Origin: DALYLB01 sp046154695 | GTDB taxonomy: Bacteria; Acidobacteriota; Blastocatellia; RBC074 | Direction of reading: 5' to 3' | NCBI GenBank assembly: GCA_046154695.1 | Contig: JBJXFI010000179.1 | Coordinates: 1-46,980, forward strand | DNA: 46,980 nt | In this document: in pieces, positions 28,113 through 37,577 of the stretch | Position numbering within the stretch: the stretch's first letter is position 1 | How the letters are laid out: each line of letters begins with the position of its first letter | Translations under genes and position numbers: made by a program | Notes under the pieces: generated by a model | Database searches by the model: none | What the model saw: the letters and a program-made list of their open reading frames with translations, nothing else | Told to the model about the DNA's origin: nothing

Positions 28113-28634
28113 ATGAAAATAGAAGGAAATTATGTCATCCGGGCGCCCCGTGCGCTGGTCTTTCAATTGTTGATCGATCCATCCGTCATTCAGCGCGTGA
28201 TGCCCGGTTGTGAATCGCTGGAGGCGCAGGAGGATGGTTCGTACAAAGTGGCGCTGAAGGCCGGAGTCGGCTCGATCAAGGGCCTGTTTAACGGATCGAT
28301 CAGGCTGGACCAAATCCGCGAGCCTGAGCATTATCAGATGACCGTCGAGGGCAAGGGCGCGCCAGGCTTCGTCAAGGGCGTGGGCGCGCTCGACCTGGCC
28401 GAACAGGACGGCGAGACCACGATCAACTATACTGGGGATGTCAGCGTCGGCGGGACGCTCGCGGGCGTCGGGCAAAGGCTGATTCTCTCTTCCGCAAAGA
28501 TGATGGCCGGGCAGTTCTTCACCGCCATCGAGGCCGAAGCCCGCGCCATCGAAAAGGCCGAAGAGACCGGCCAGCCGCATGAGCCGCCAAAACATGGATT
28601 CATACGAACGACGTTCCGGCAGATTTCCAAATAA
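28113..28634 (+). CDS. coxG: CoxG-like SRPBCC-domain protein
   Basis: The 173-residue protein opens MKIEGNYVIRAPRALVFQLL, the usual start of CoxG-type SRPBCC proteins. It has the conserved MPGCESLE segment, GSIKGLFNGSI, a Gly-rich GKGAPGFVKG and the C-terminal LILSSAKMMAGQFFTAIE helix. CoxG anchors or recruits CO dehydrogenase at the membrane in known organisms and carries a C-terminal hydrophobic extension there; this copy lacks that extension. The start is the ATG preceded by AAGGGG; the open frame extends upstream without family residues. It is the only cox accessory gene in the window and lies 5.4 kb past coxM. Confidence 0.88.
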   Translation: MKIEGNYVIRAPRALVFQLLIDPSVIQRVMPGCESLEAQEDGSYKVALKAGVGSIKGLFNGSIRLDQIREPEHYQMTVEGKGAPGFVKGVGALDLAEQDGETTINYTGDVSVGGTLAGVGQRLILSSAKMMAGQFFTAIEAEARAIEKAEETGQPHEPPKHGFIRTTFRQISK

Positions 28635-28729
28635 CGCCGCCTTTCCGCCGAATCGGAGACTCCCCAGTCATTGCCCCTCAAGATGTTATCGATCGGTCAG
28701 CTCGCGGCGGCACATACGAGGGTAATACC

Positions 28730-30475
28730 GTGTTTCCCACATCATTGAGAGCCATGAGCGGAGCACTATTCGCGCTGCTGTTCGCAATCTCCGCCCAGGC
28801 GCAGGCGACAGTGAAGCTTATCGGCCAGCTCGCGCCCTTCACCGGCGATAACCGGTATGCCGATCTCTGGGGAGAGGGCAACTATGCCTATCTCGGTTCG
28901 TATAACGGGACCGGCGTGATGATCATCGATATCTCCGATCCCGCCGCGCCGAAGCTGGTCGGGCATTATAATCCGCCCGAGGGCGGGCGTTTTCAGGATA
29001 TCGTCGTCGTGAACGGAGTCGGGTACTTTTCCAGCGAGAGCCGCGGCGGCGTCCACATCGTGGATGTCCGCAATCCCTCGAATCCGGCGCTGCTCAGCCA
29101 GATCACCGAGGCGAACCAGGGCTTCATCAATGTTCACGAACTGTTCGTGGACAAGGGCGTGCTTTACACCTGCGATTCACGAACGAACCGGGTTCGGATC
29201 TTCGATGTACGGAATCCGGCGAATCCGGCCTTTGTGCGGGAGATCACCACGACCGACACGCGCTTCATCCACGCGGTCACGGTCGTCAACGGGCGGTTGT
29301 TCACGTCGGGATGGAGCGGAAAGACCGACATTTACGACATACGCCGGGTGTTGACGGAGCCGTCTCCGCTGCTGGGATCGGTCGAATCGGGGCCGACTTC
29401 GCACGCGGCCTGGATGAGCAACGACGGCAGGATCATGGTCAGCTGCCGCGAGACGACCGACGGGGACGTGCGGCTCTTCGATATTTCGAATCCGGCCAGC
29501 CCGCAGCCGCTCGCGACAATCACGGCCCGATCGCTGGGCCTCGAAGCCTTCTCCTCGCACAATCCTTATATTCTGGGAAACATGCTCTTCGTTTCGTGGT
29601 ACCAGGCGGGGATGGTCGTGATCGACATCACCAACCCGCGCGAGCCCCGCTTGACGGGCGTGTATGACACGTTTCCCGGAACCAGCTCGGGGTTCGACGG
29701 GTGCTGGGGGGTCTTTCCGTTCCTCGGTTTCGATCGGATCCTGATCAGCGATCTCGACCGGGGGCTTTTCATCGTGGACGCGACGAACGCGTTGGCGGGC
29801 CCGAGAACCGTCTCGGCGGCGAGTTACACATATTCGGCCATCGCGAGCAGATCGATCGCGGCCCTTTTCGGCGTCAACCTGGCGACCGGCACCCAGTCGG
29901 CGGCGGCGATGCCGCTGCCGACCTCGCTTGCCGGGACCAGCATCTCGGTGCTCGACGCGCTGGGCGTCGAGCGGCCCGCGCCGCTCTTCTTCGTCTCGCC
30001 CTCGCAGGTCAACTATCAGATTCCGGCGGGAACGGCGCCGGGGCCGGCCCTGATCAAGCTCACCAACGGAGCCGGGCAGAACTTTCAGGGAGCCACCCTC
30101 GTCGCGATGAGCGCCCCCTCGCTCTTCACCCTCGATCTCAACGGGAAGGGCCCCGCGGCCGCCCTCGACGCATCCACTTTCAAACCCGCTCCCTTCAGCG
30201 CCACCCAGGCCAACGGCCAGCCGACCGTGATCGCTGTCTACGGTACCGGCCTCGGCAATGATGCGACAGAGGTCGAAGGCAATTTCAACGCCTCTGTTCA
30301 GGCGGCCATCGACGGACAGCCCGTCATGGTCGGCTACGCGGGCCGCGCCCCCGGTTTCGCCGGCCTCAACCAGTTCAATATCGTCTTTCCGCCCTCCATC
30401 GCGCCCGGCAATCACTCGCTCGTGATCTCTCGAAACGGCCAGATCAGCAACGCCGTCATCATCGCAATCCGATAA
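28730..30475 (+). CDS. Exported LVIVD-repeat protein with TIGR03437 C-terminus
   Basis: The 581-residue protein has a signal peptide (MSGALFALLFAISAQAQA), then five to six LVIVD/propeller-type repeats (GVMIIDISDPAAPKLVG, GVHIVDVRNPSNPALLS, RVRIFDVRNPANPAFVR, MVVIDITNPREPRLTG). The last roughly 220 residues form a TIGR03437 domain (ASYTYSAIASRSIAALFGVN, LFFVSPSQVNYQIP). It is probably exported and surface-attached; the TIGR03437 domain is typical of the Acidobacteriota. The start is a GTG with GAGGG upstream; an ATG 24 nt later is possible. It converges with the AlaX-like gene across only 14 nt. Confidence 0.85.
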   Translation: MFPTSLRAMSGALFALLFAISAQAQATVKLIGQLAPFTGDNRYADLWGEGNYAYLGSYNGTGVMIIDISDPAAPKLVGHYNPPEGGRFQDIVVVNGVGYFSSESRGGVHIVDVRNPSNPALLSQITEANQGFINVHELFVDKGVLYTCDSRTNRVRIFDVRNPANPAFVREITTTDTRFIHAVTVVNGRLFTSGWSGKTDIYDIRRVLTEPSPLLGSVESGPTSHAAWMSNDGRIMVSCRETTDGDVRLFDISNPASPQPLATITARSLGLEAFSSHNPYILGNMLFVSWYQAGMVVIDITNPREPRLTGVYDTFPGTSSGFDGCWGVFPFLGFDRILISDLDRGLFIVDATNALAGPRTVSAASYTYSAIASRSIAALFGVNLATGTQSAAAMPLPTSLAGTSISVLDALGVERPAPLFFVSPSQVNYQIPAGTAPGPALIKLTNGAGQNFQGATLVAMSAPSLFTLDLNGKGPAAALDASTFKPAPFSATQANGQPTVIAVYGTGLGNDATEVEGNFNASVQAAIDGQPVMVGYAGRAPGFAGLNQFNIVFPPSIAPGNHSLVISRNGQISNAVIIAIR

Positions 30476-30489
30476 ACCGGAAGGGGATT

Positions 30490-31719
30490 TCACGTCTCGC
30501 CGAGCAACCGGCGTTTGATCGATTCGAGAACATCCTCGATCTCATCGACGCGAGGGCCGCCGCCCTGGGCGAAATCGGGTTTACCGCCGCCGCGCCCGCC
30601 GAGTCGTTCACAGGCGAATCGCATAGAGGCGTTCATATCGGCATCGGCGCGCGCGGCGAGAGAGGCGGAACGCGCGAAGACCATTCGGGCGAGGCCGGCT
30701 TCGCAGGTCGCGAGCAGGGCGATGACGCCTTCCTCCTCGACGAGGCGATGAGCGAGCTGCTTCAGTTCCTCGAAGTCGCGATCACGGAAGACGCGGACCA
30801 CGATGCGGAGCCCGTCTGACAGGCCGACCGAGGCGGCGATCTCCTGCGCTTCGACGCCGGCGGCGACTTCGGCGAGATCGCGGACCCGCCTCGAAAGCCG
30901 CCGGTTCTCCTCCTGTATTTTGGTGACGGCGGCTTCGGCCTCCACGCGGCCGACGCTGAGCCGCCGGGCGATCGCATCGGCGGTTTGGGCCGCTGACCGG
31001 TACTCGGCCAGCGCTCGCGCACCGCTGACAAAATGAACGCGGGTCATCTTCTTCGCTCGCTCCCATGCCTTGACGGCGATCAGGCCCACTTCACCCGTTC
31101 GACTCGCATGCGTGCCCCCGCATGGAGACCAGTCGTAATCGGCGATCTCGACGACGCGTATACATCCGGTGATGAAACTCTCCTTGCGAAGCGGCAGATT
31201 CGCCGCCTCTTCCGGCGGAACCTCGTGAATGCGTATCTCACGATTATCGAAGACGATTCGATTGGCCAGATCCTCGGCGGCGGCGATGGCGCCTTCTACC
31301 TCCTCGGCCCGGGCTTCGAGCGACAGGTCGATCTCCGTCGAGTGATCGGTGATCCGAAAGCCGTGCGTCCCGGCTCCATAAAGCTGAAAAAAGGCCTGCG
31401 AAAGGATGTGCTGCCCTGTGTGCTGCTGCATCATCTCCCGGCGGCGCGCCCAGTCGATTTCGCAATCGACCTCGTCTCCGACGGCAAGCGCCCTCTCTCC
31501 GCGCACCCGATGAACAATGCGCTCATCCTCCAGAAGCTCGACGTCGCGGACCTCCATCGAGCCGATGGTCCCAAAGTCGCAGGGCTGCCCGCCGCCCGTC
31601 GGATAGAAGGCCGTCTTGTCCAGAATGATGCATTGAAGCCCGTCTCGCTCCTCGCGGGCCCGCACCGTCGCCACAAATCGTGTGAGGAGGGGATCGCTCC
31701 AATAGAGTTTCTTGGTCAT
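30490..31719 (-). CDS. AlaX-type alanyl-tRNA editing protein with DHHA1 domain
   Basis: The 409-residue protein lacks the aminoacylation domain of alanyl-tRNA synthetase and keeps the editing half. TAFYPTGGGQPCDFG opens it, the zinc/editing residues are H100, H104 (HTGQHILSQ) and C200, H204 (CGGTHASRTGE), a coiled segment follows, and a C-terminal DHHA1 domain ends with the Gly-rich GGRGGGKPDFAQGGG. It should hydrolyse mischarged Ser-tRNA(Ala) or Gly-tRNA(Ala) in trans; members with DHHA1 are the longer AlaX type. The start at MTKKLYWSDP is chosen because the open frame beyond it runs into a mobile repeat. No clear ribosome-binding site precedes it. A MITE-like insertion ends 45 nt upstream. 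Confidence 0.9.
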   Translation of the reverse strand: MTKKLYWSDPLLTRFVATVRAREERDGLQCIILDKTAFYPTGGGQPCDFGTIGSMEVRDVELLEDERIVHRVRGERALAVGDEVDCEIDWARRREMMQQHTGQHILSQAFFQLYGAGTHGFRITDHSTEIDLSLEARAEEVEGAIAAAEDLANRIVFDNREIRIHEVPPEEAANLPLRKESFITGCIRVVEIADYDWSPCGGTHASRTGEVGLIAVKAWERAKKMTRVHFVSGARALAEYRSAAQTADAIARRLSVGRVEAEAAVTKIQEENRRLSRRVRDLAEVAAGVEAQEIAASVGLSDGLRIVVRVFRDRDFEELKQLAHRLVEEEGVIALLATCEAGLARMVFARSASLAARADADMNASMRFACERLGGRGGGKPDFAQGGGPRVDEIEDVLESIKRRLLGET

Positions 31720-31754
31720 GCGCCGATAGTAAAAGAGCCGCCTCCGTCCCGCAA

Positions 31755-31763
31755 GCTTCGGGC
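31755..31763 (+). repeat. Target-site duplication, left copy
   Basis: GCTTCGGGC directly precedes the left terminal inverted repeat and is repeated exactly at 31932-31940, directly after the right one. Nine base pairs is a common duplication length for several bacterial transposase families. Confidence 0.85.
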
Positions 31764-31931
31764 GGGTGTGATTAAATCTGGGGCACACTTTCGCGATATC
31801 ACTGGACAATCAGCTCGTTTTTGTGTTCCGAAGGAACACCTGAGGGTAGCCGGCGGTTCCGCTTCGCTTCCCGCCGGCTACCCTCCGCCGCCCCTATCGG
31901 GGCGCATTGTGTCTCATTTGTAATCACACCC
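31764..31931 (+). mobile_element. Complete MITE-like element with 9-bp target duplication
   Basis: Perfect 11-nt terminal inverted repeats GGGTGTGATTA (31764-31774) and TAATCACACCC (31921-31931) are flanked on both sides by the same 9 nt, GCTTCGGGC (31755-31763 and 31932-31940), a target-site duplication. Inside are the GTGTTCC-gaa-GGAACAC hairpin and a 13-nt-arm hairpin GGGTAGCCGGCGG / CCGCCGGCTACCC. It encodes no transposase, so it must have been moved in trans. It shares both ends with the element at 257-546. Confidence 0.88.
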
Positions 31932-32036
31932 GCTTCGGGCCCCGGAGAATGGGCATCTTGCCACACGATGCTCGATGCCCGATAATCCCTTTTCTTTCGC
32001 CAAACGGGCGGAAGCATGACTTGGTGAAAGTATCCT

Positions 32037-33443
<1,407 letters not shown>

Positions 33444-33490
33444 CGCGGTGGCCCGGGCCGCGGATCCCGGCGGAAACTTCATCATCCACA

Positions 33491-34462
33491 TTGAGCAAAT
33501 CCTCCCTCACGGCCGAGCAATCGAGCGCCGATGCCGCGCATGGCCCAGCGCGGGGCTATCTGCTGGCGGGCGCGGCGGCGATCCTCTGGGGCTTCTCGGG
33601 CGTCGTGACGAAATTCCTCCTTCGCCGGAAGATGCTCCCGGATGAGCTGCTGCTCTTTCGCACGACGTTCGCGTCCCTGCTGATGCTGGGCTGGCTGCGC
33701 CTGACCTCGCCGCGCCTCCTGAGGATTCAACGCAGCGATCTGCGTTATTTCGCTCTTCTCGGGCTGTTCGGAATGGTGACCAGCCAGGGGTTCTATTATT
33801 TCGCCCTGTCCTACACGAGCGTGGGGATCGCGCTGCTGATTCAATATCAGGCCCCGGTGATTCTGATGATCTATGGCGTGATCTCGGGCACGGAGCGGAT
33901 CGGTCCGGGAAAACTGCTCGCGGCCGCGCTGGCCACAGGGGGATGCGCGCTGATGATCTATGGGCAGGCGGGAGGGATGGGAAGGCTCTCTCTCCCCGGC
34001 GCCCTCTTCGCGATCGGGTCGGCTTTCGGTTTCGCCTTCTATTCCGGCTTCGGCAAGCACGGGCTGGAACGCTATGACCCCAGAACGATGGTCACTTATG
34101 CTTTCATCTTCTCGACCTTCGTCTGGATGGCGCGCCTGCCCCCCTGGCGGGTTCCGTGGGCGAGTTATGATCTATCGATCATGGCGTTCTTTCTCTATCT
34201 CGCAGCCGTGGCCACGATTCTCCCTTTCCTGCTCTATTTCGCCAGCCTGCGGTATCTGGAACCGAGCCGCAGCAGCCTGACATCGATGCTGGAGCCGGTG
34301 GTGGCGGCCTCCGTTGCCTGGCTATGGCTGGGAGAGACCATGACCCGCCTGCAATTCCTCGGCGGAGCCGGTGTGCTCGCGGGCGTGCTCCTGCTGCAGG
34401 CGGAGAGCCGCTTCCTCGGAAAAGCCGGCGCCGCTAAAAAAAGCGATGAGAAACCTGGTTAA
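33491..34462 (+). CDS. EamA/DMT-family transporter
   Basis: The 323-residue membrane protein has ten hydrophobic segments in two repeated EamA units (LLAGAAAILWGFSGVVTKFLL in the first, SLPGALFAIGSAFGFAFYSGF in the second). The C-terminal repeat ends YLEPSRSSLTSMLEPVVAA, a family signature. Members export amino acids or other small metabolites; the substrate is unknown. A TTG start is the only suitable codon in this frame before the first membrane segment; the ribosome-binding site is weak. It follows the NtrC-type gene by 47 nt and may be co-transcribed. Confidence 0.9.
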   Translation: MSKSSLTAEQSSADAAHGPARGYLLAGAAAILWGFSGVVTKFLLRRKMLPDELLLFRTTFASLLMLGWLRLTSPRLLRIQRSDLRYFALLGLFGMVTSQGFYYFALSYTSVGIALLIQYQAPVILMIYGVISGTERIGPGKLLAAALATGGCALMIYGQAGGMGRLSLPGALFAIGSAFGFAFYSGFGKHGLERYDPRTMVTYAFIFSTFVWMARLPPWRVPWASYDLSIMAFFLYLAAVATILPFLLYFASLRYLEPSRSSLTSMLEPVVAASVAWLWLGETMTRLQFLGGAGVLAGVLLLQAESRFLGKAGAAKKSDEKPG

Positions 34463-34481
34463 TCAAACCGCTCACCGCTGA

Positions 34482-35081
34482 TCATTTCCTCGAAGAGCGT
34501 TCGATCGTCAGTTCATTGGCCACATTGAACAGGCCCTCCACGCCCCGGGCGCGTAGAAAAGCGACATCGGAGTCGGTCTTGTTCGCCACGACGCCCTTCA
34601 GCGTGCAGCGGCCGTTCTTGATGATGATGTGGATCGAGGGGATCACCGCGCGGCCGTAATAGAAGAGGGGGGAGTTCGAATTGAAGAGGGCGCGATAGAC
34701 CCGCTGGCGGAGCTGATCGTCGTAGTTCGACAGAGGCAGGACCTCGATCTTGTTGACGAGTTTTTCTACGCCCTCGATCCTCTCGACGCGTTTCGCCGCG
34801 TCGCTTCGGGTGATCGGGCGGACGACCTCGCCGCGAAGCTCGACGATGCCATCGGGCTCGACATTCCCTTCCAGCCAGTCAAAGACGCCGAAGCTCGGAA
34901 TGGTGACCAGCTCCTTTCGAACCTGCTTCGTCAGATACTCGACCGTCCTTGCTTCCGAGGCCGAACGCGACGAGCGATCGAGCCGGGGCTTCTTCTCCTT
35001 CTTCTGCGCATCGGCGGCCGGAGCCATTGTCGACAGGCAGAGGATCGAGAATGCCGCGATAACACCAGCGAATCGTTTCAT
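34482..35081 (-). CDS. Exported BON-domain protein
   Basis: The 199-residue protein has a signal peptide (MKRFAGVIAAFSILCLSTMAPAADA), a basic linker and two BON-type domains. The first contains VELRGEVVRPITRSDAAKRVERIEGVEKLVNKIEV (positions about 82-116) and the second contains CTLKGVVANKTDSDVAFLRARGVEGLFNVANEL. BON domains bind phospholipid or other proteins and occur in periplasmic proteins such as OsmY. CGGAGG precedes the ATG. It converges with the EamA gene. Confidence 0.88.
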   Translation of the reverse strand: MKRFAGVIAAFSILCLSTMAPAADAQKKEKKPRLDRSSRSASEARTVEYLTKQVRKELVTIPSFGVFDWLEGNVEPDGIVELRGEVVRPITRSDAAKRVERIEGVEKLVNKIEVLPLSNYDDQLRQRVYRALFNSNSPLFYYGRAVIPSIHIIIKNGRCTLKGVVANKTDSDVAFLRARGVEGLFNVANELTIERSSRK

Positions 35082-35168
35082 ACAGACCTCCGTGGAATTT
35101 CAAGCGGGCAATCACCCGTCCGCGAGTGCATTATATGCTCCACGGAGCCCATTTTCCGGCCGCAAACG

Positions 35169-35217
35169 AAAAAAGAATCAGGCAGGACGATCAAATCGCC
35201 CCGCCTGATTCTTTTTT
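35169..35217 (-). terminator. Intrinsic terminator after the TonB-domain gene
   Basis: AAAAAAGAATCAGGC (35169-35183) pairs with GCCTGATTCTTTTTT (35203-35217). Read on the minus strand the stem is followed by a run of T, giving a good Rho-independent terminator 29 nt past the TonB-domain protein stop codon. It could work in both directions. Confidence 0.8.
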
Positions 35218-35245
35218 TCGTGCCGCGAATTCCAACCCGCGGGAG

Positions 35246-36667
35246 TTACCGCTGATTCGGCCGCTCCCGGCGGATGAATTGGCCACCCTCGCCGGTGCCC
35301 TTCTTATCTTCCTCGAATCGGAACGCCCCGGGGGCCGGTCCGCCTTCCTTGATCGTGTAATCGGAGGGAACGGTGAAGAGCGAGGCTTCCGGCTCCGCGC
35401 GGTTGATGTTGGTCACGCGATAGGTGGTCTCGCCAAAGCGCGGGTCGGTCTGCCGGGTCATAATCGACATCTTCAGCTCGGGGGAATACCAGCTCTCGCG
35501 GATCGTCTGAATGGGATTCTCATTGCCGATCGCGCCGGCGGGCAGCGTCGTGGTCACACGCTTCCCCTCGCATACAACCCCCTCGATCGTCTGGTTGCCG
35601 AGCTCTTCGACGTTGGACGAGATCTTCAAATATCCCTGCCCTCCGCCCTGGCGCGCATAGGCGCCAGGCTCGCCGGGTCCGCGCATCTCGAGCAGCTTTT
35701 CTTCCGCTTTTTTGGCGAGTGTGAAATTGAAGGTCAGAACGCCCTGCACCTTGACCGCCTTGCCCGCCAGTTCGGTCGGCTTGAACTCCCATTGCCTCGC
35801 GGCCAGGACGGCGGCGTCGCGAAGCAGCGGATGGCCGCTGATCGCCGTCGCTTCCGTCACCTCGCCGGTCTCGGAGATCACAATCTGCACCTGCACGGCG
35901 CCCTCCGCCTGCGCGGCTTTCGCGACAGGCGGATACGAGGGCTGCACTCGTTTGGTCGCGCTTCCCTGCAGCACGCCTCCCGAAACGTTGATCTTCTTCA
36001 TCATCTCCGCATTGCCGGCAGCCGCGTCGTACGGCACCGGAGGGGGCGGCGGCGGCATCGGGGAGCGCATAAAGGCCATCATCTTGCGCGCCGTCCGGCT
36101 TTCGGGATCGAGGGTATAGTTCTCACCCGAATTCGGATCATAGACCGTGATCGTCTGCTGCTCCTGGCTCGAGCCGCCCCTACGGAAGGTTCGCTCGTTC
36201 CGCGTGCGCCCCTGGCCGTCGCGATAGAGCCGCCCTTCCGAACGCTGCACGATGCGGTTTCCGTCCGCGAGCGTCTGGACCGTCTCCGAGACCGTCTCGG
36301 CGGAGAACGGCGCTCCCTTAACGAGCCGGTTGTCGAAGCTCATCTCCTGGGAGAAGAACTGAAACGTGAAATCTCCCCCCTGCTGCCCGGAGGCTCCAAC
36401 CCAGGTGGCGCCCGGACCGAGCATCCCCCCGTCAAACGGCGGGTTCCCCGGTCCCGCCACGCGCACATTGAAGGCGCCGCTCTCCTGACCATCTGCCCTG
36501 ACGGTGAAAGTCTTTCCATCGCCTTGAACGACAACGGTATGCCGCTCCACCTCCACCTCTTTTTGTTTCTCCTTCACACGGTCCTGCGCCATGCCGCCGG
36601 GGAGCCCGTGGGCCATGATCGCAACCATGCAGGCCGACGAGATCAGGCTGCGAGTTCGCTTTTTCAT
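35246..36667 (-). CDS. Exported protein with internal TonB C-terminal domain
   Basis: The 473-residue protein has a signal peptide (MKKRTRSLISSACMVAIMAHG). It then has a region rich in Gly and Gln, a Pro run (PPPPPPVP), and a TonB C-terminal-type domain at about residues 229-316 (KRVQPSYPPVAKAAQAEGAV, VSISG-like AISGHPLLRDAAVLAARQWEF). A further roughly 150-residue beta-rich domain of unknown type follows. A TonB C-domain in the middle of an exported protein, without an N-terminal anchor helix of normal TonB, points to a scaffold or signalling role rather than energy transduction. AAGGAG precedes the ATG. It lies downstream of the sigma/anti-sigma pair. Confidence 0.85.
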   Translation of the reverse strand: MKKRTRSLISSACMVAIMAHGLPGGMAQDRVKEKQKEVEVERHTVVVQGDGKTFTVRADGQESGAFNVRVAGPGNPPFDGGMLGPGATWVGASGQQGGDFTFQFFSQEMSFDNRLVKGAPFSAETVSETVQTLADGNRIVQRSEGRLYRDGQGRTRNERTFRRGGSSQEQQTITVYDPNSGENYTLDPESRTARKMMAFMRSPMPPPPPPVPYDAAAGNAEMMKKINVSGGVLQGSATKRVQPSYPPVAKAAQAEGAVQVQIVISETGEVTEATAISGHPLLRDAAVLAARQWEFKPTELAGKAVKVQGVLTFNFTLAKKAEEKLLEMRGPGEPGAYARQGGGQGYLKISSNVEELGNQTIEGVVCEGKRVTTTLPAGAIGNENPIQTIRESWYSPELKMSIMTRQTDPRFGETTYRVTNINRAEPEASLFTVPSDYTIKEGGPAPGAFRFEEDKKGTGEGGQFIRRERPNQR

Positions 36668-36684
36668 AAGATTCTCCTTATAAA

Positions 36685-36712
36685 GTGGCACAAGCCGGAC
36701 AGCTTGTGCCAC
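36685..36712. repeat. 28-nt palindrome in the leader of the TonB-domain gene
   Basis: GTGGCACAAGC-CGGA-CAGCTTGTGCCAC is one member of the 28-nt palindrome family found also at 109, 229, 39262, 39311 and 39426. It ends 18 nt before the start codon (minus strand), just upstream of the ribosome-binding site, so its RNA hairpin would form next to the initiation region. Confidence 0.75.
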
Positions 36713-36794
36713 CCTCTTTTTCACTGTTTCAGGGCGTCTCTCCACGAGGAACGACTCCCTGGAAAAATAGCGCAAATAGTTCAGGCAGCACGTT

Positions 36795-37577
36795 TCACCG
36801 AACGAACCGGATGGCCCGCGCGAGCCCATCCTCGCCGACAAGCAGGTCCGCCTTGACCGGGACATCCGCCCGCTCGATATTGACCGGCAATCCGAATTTC
36901 GCGAGCGCGGACTGTGGCATTTGAACGCGTATCAACTGGCCGCTCTCCATCGGCATAGACCGGTCGGAATAGGTGAGCGGCAGGAAGTCAGTCGCGACCT
37001 CGGCCACCTCCGAATAAAGTGTCATCTCATCGCGAATGAATGGCGGGGGGGGCGCCGGCGACTGCTCGCGACCCGCCCGGGGGATTCCGCGAGGCTTAAC
37101 AGGCGCGGCCCGTGTAGGCAACCCGGCCAAGGTTCGCGGGGAAATTTCGTTCCGCGGTGGCAGTATGGATGGCGCGGGGGCGGAAGGCGCGAACGTCACA
37201 TTGTCCGCGGGCGGCTCTTGCCGCATCGCGCGATACAGGAAAAGTCCGCATGCCAGCAGGAGCGCCGCGGCGGCCGCAAGCACCCACGGAGACCGCCGCC
37301 AGGTCGGCGTCGCCGCTCCCGACGCGGCAGGAGCCGCTTTCGACGAGTCCCGGAACGCCGCCAACAGCGCGGATTCGACCGCATCCGGGGCGCCTCGCCC
37401 CTTATCCTCGTCCGCAAGCGCCCGCAATCCGAGCGCCAGCGCGTGCTCGTCCCGCAATCGGGCGTCACACCGCGGGCAGCCGGCGACGTGAGCGAGTGCG
37501 CGGGCTCTTTCGCCGGCCTCCATCAACTGGTCCGCGGCGAGTTCCCGACATATGGTCTCGAATTCCTTGCAGTTCAT
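36795..37577 (-). CDS. Anti-sigma factor with zinc-binding (zf-HC2) domain
   Basis: The 260-residue protein starts with a ZAS-type motif H30-x3-C34-x2-C37 (HVAGCPRC) after a Cys at position 3/10, the domain that holds an ECF sigma factor in the cytoplasm. One membrane segment follows (SPWVLAAAAALLLACGLFLYRAM), then a Pro/Arg-rich periplasmic part. The ATG overlaps the sigma-gene stop by 4 nt (ATGA), indicating coupled synthesis; an ATG 9 nt earlier is possible. The periplasmic part ends in a region like SPOR or FecR but I cannot assign it. Confidence 0.85.
   Translation of the reverse strand: MNCKEFETICRELAADQLMEAGERARALAHVAGCPRCDARLRDEHALALGLRALADEDKGRGAPDAVESALLAAFRDSSKAAPAASGAATPTWRRSPWVLAAAAALLLACGLFLYRAMRQEPPADNVTFAPSAPAPSILPPRNEISPRTLAGLPTRAAPVKPRGIPRAGREQSPAPPPPFIRDEMTLYSEVAEVATDFLPLTYSDRSMPMESGQLIRVQMPQSALAKFGLPVNIERADVPVKADLLVGEDGLARAIRFVR

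Larger units (their letters stand above)
31720..32036. other. Divergent intergenic region carrying a MITE-like insertion
   Basis: This gap separates the AlaX-like gene (minus) and the NtrC-type regulator (plus). More than half of it is the 168-bp element at 31764-31931. The remaining sequence shows no convincing sigma-70 or sigma-54 promoter. No gene is supported. Confidence 0.7.

Noticed and set aside
29177..30493. 438-codon minus-strand open frame across the LVIVD protein gene
   Set aside because: Asp/Arg/Gly-rich shadow frame of the plus-strand LVIVD/TIGR03437 gene.
36685..36712. Possible sigma-54 promoter (TGGCAC box) in the 28-nt palindrome
   Set aside because: TGGCAC is present but no TTGC follows at the required 5-nt spacing, and the sequence is fully explained as a palindromic repeat.
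35126..36856. 576-codon plus-strand open frame across the TonB-domain gene
   Set aside because: It is antisense to a gene with a signal peptide and TonB domain. The translation is low-complexity (Arg/His/Leu-rich) and starts inside intergenic DNA without a good ribosome-binding site.
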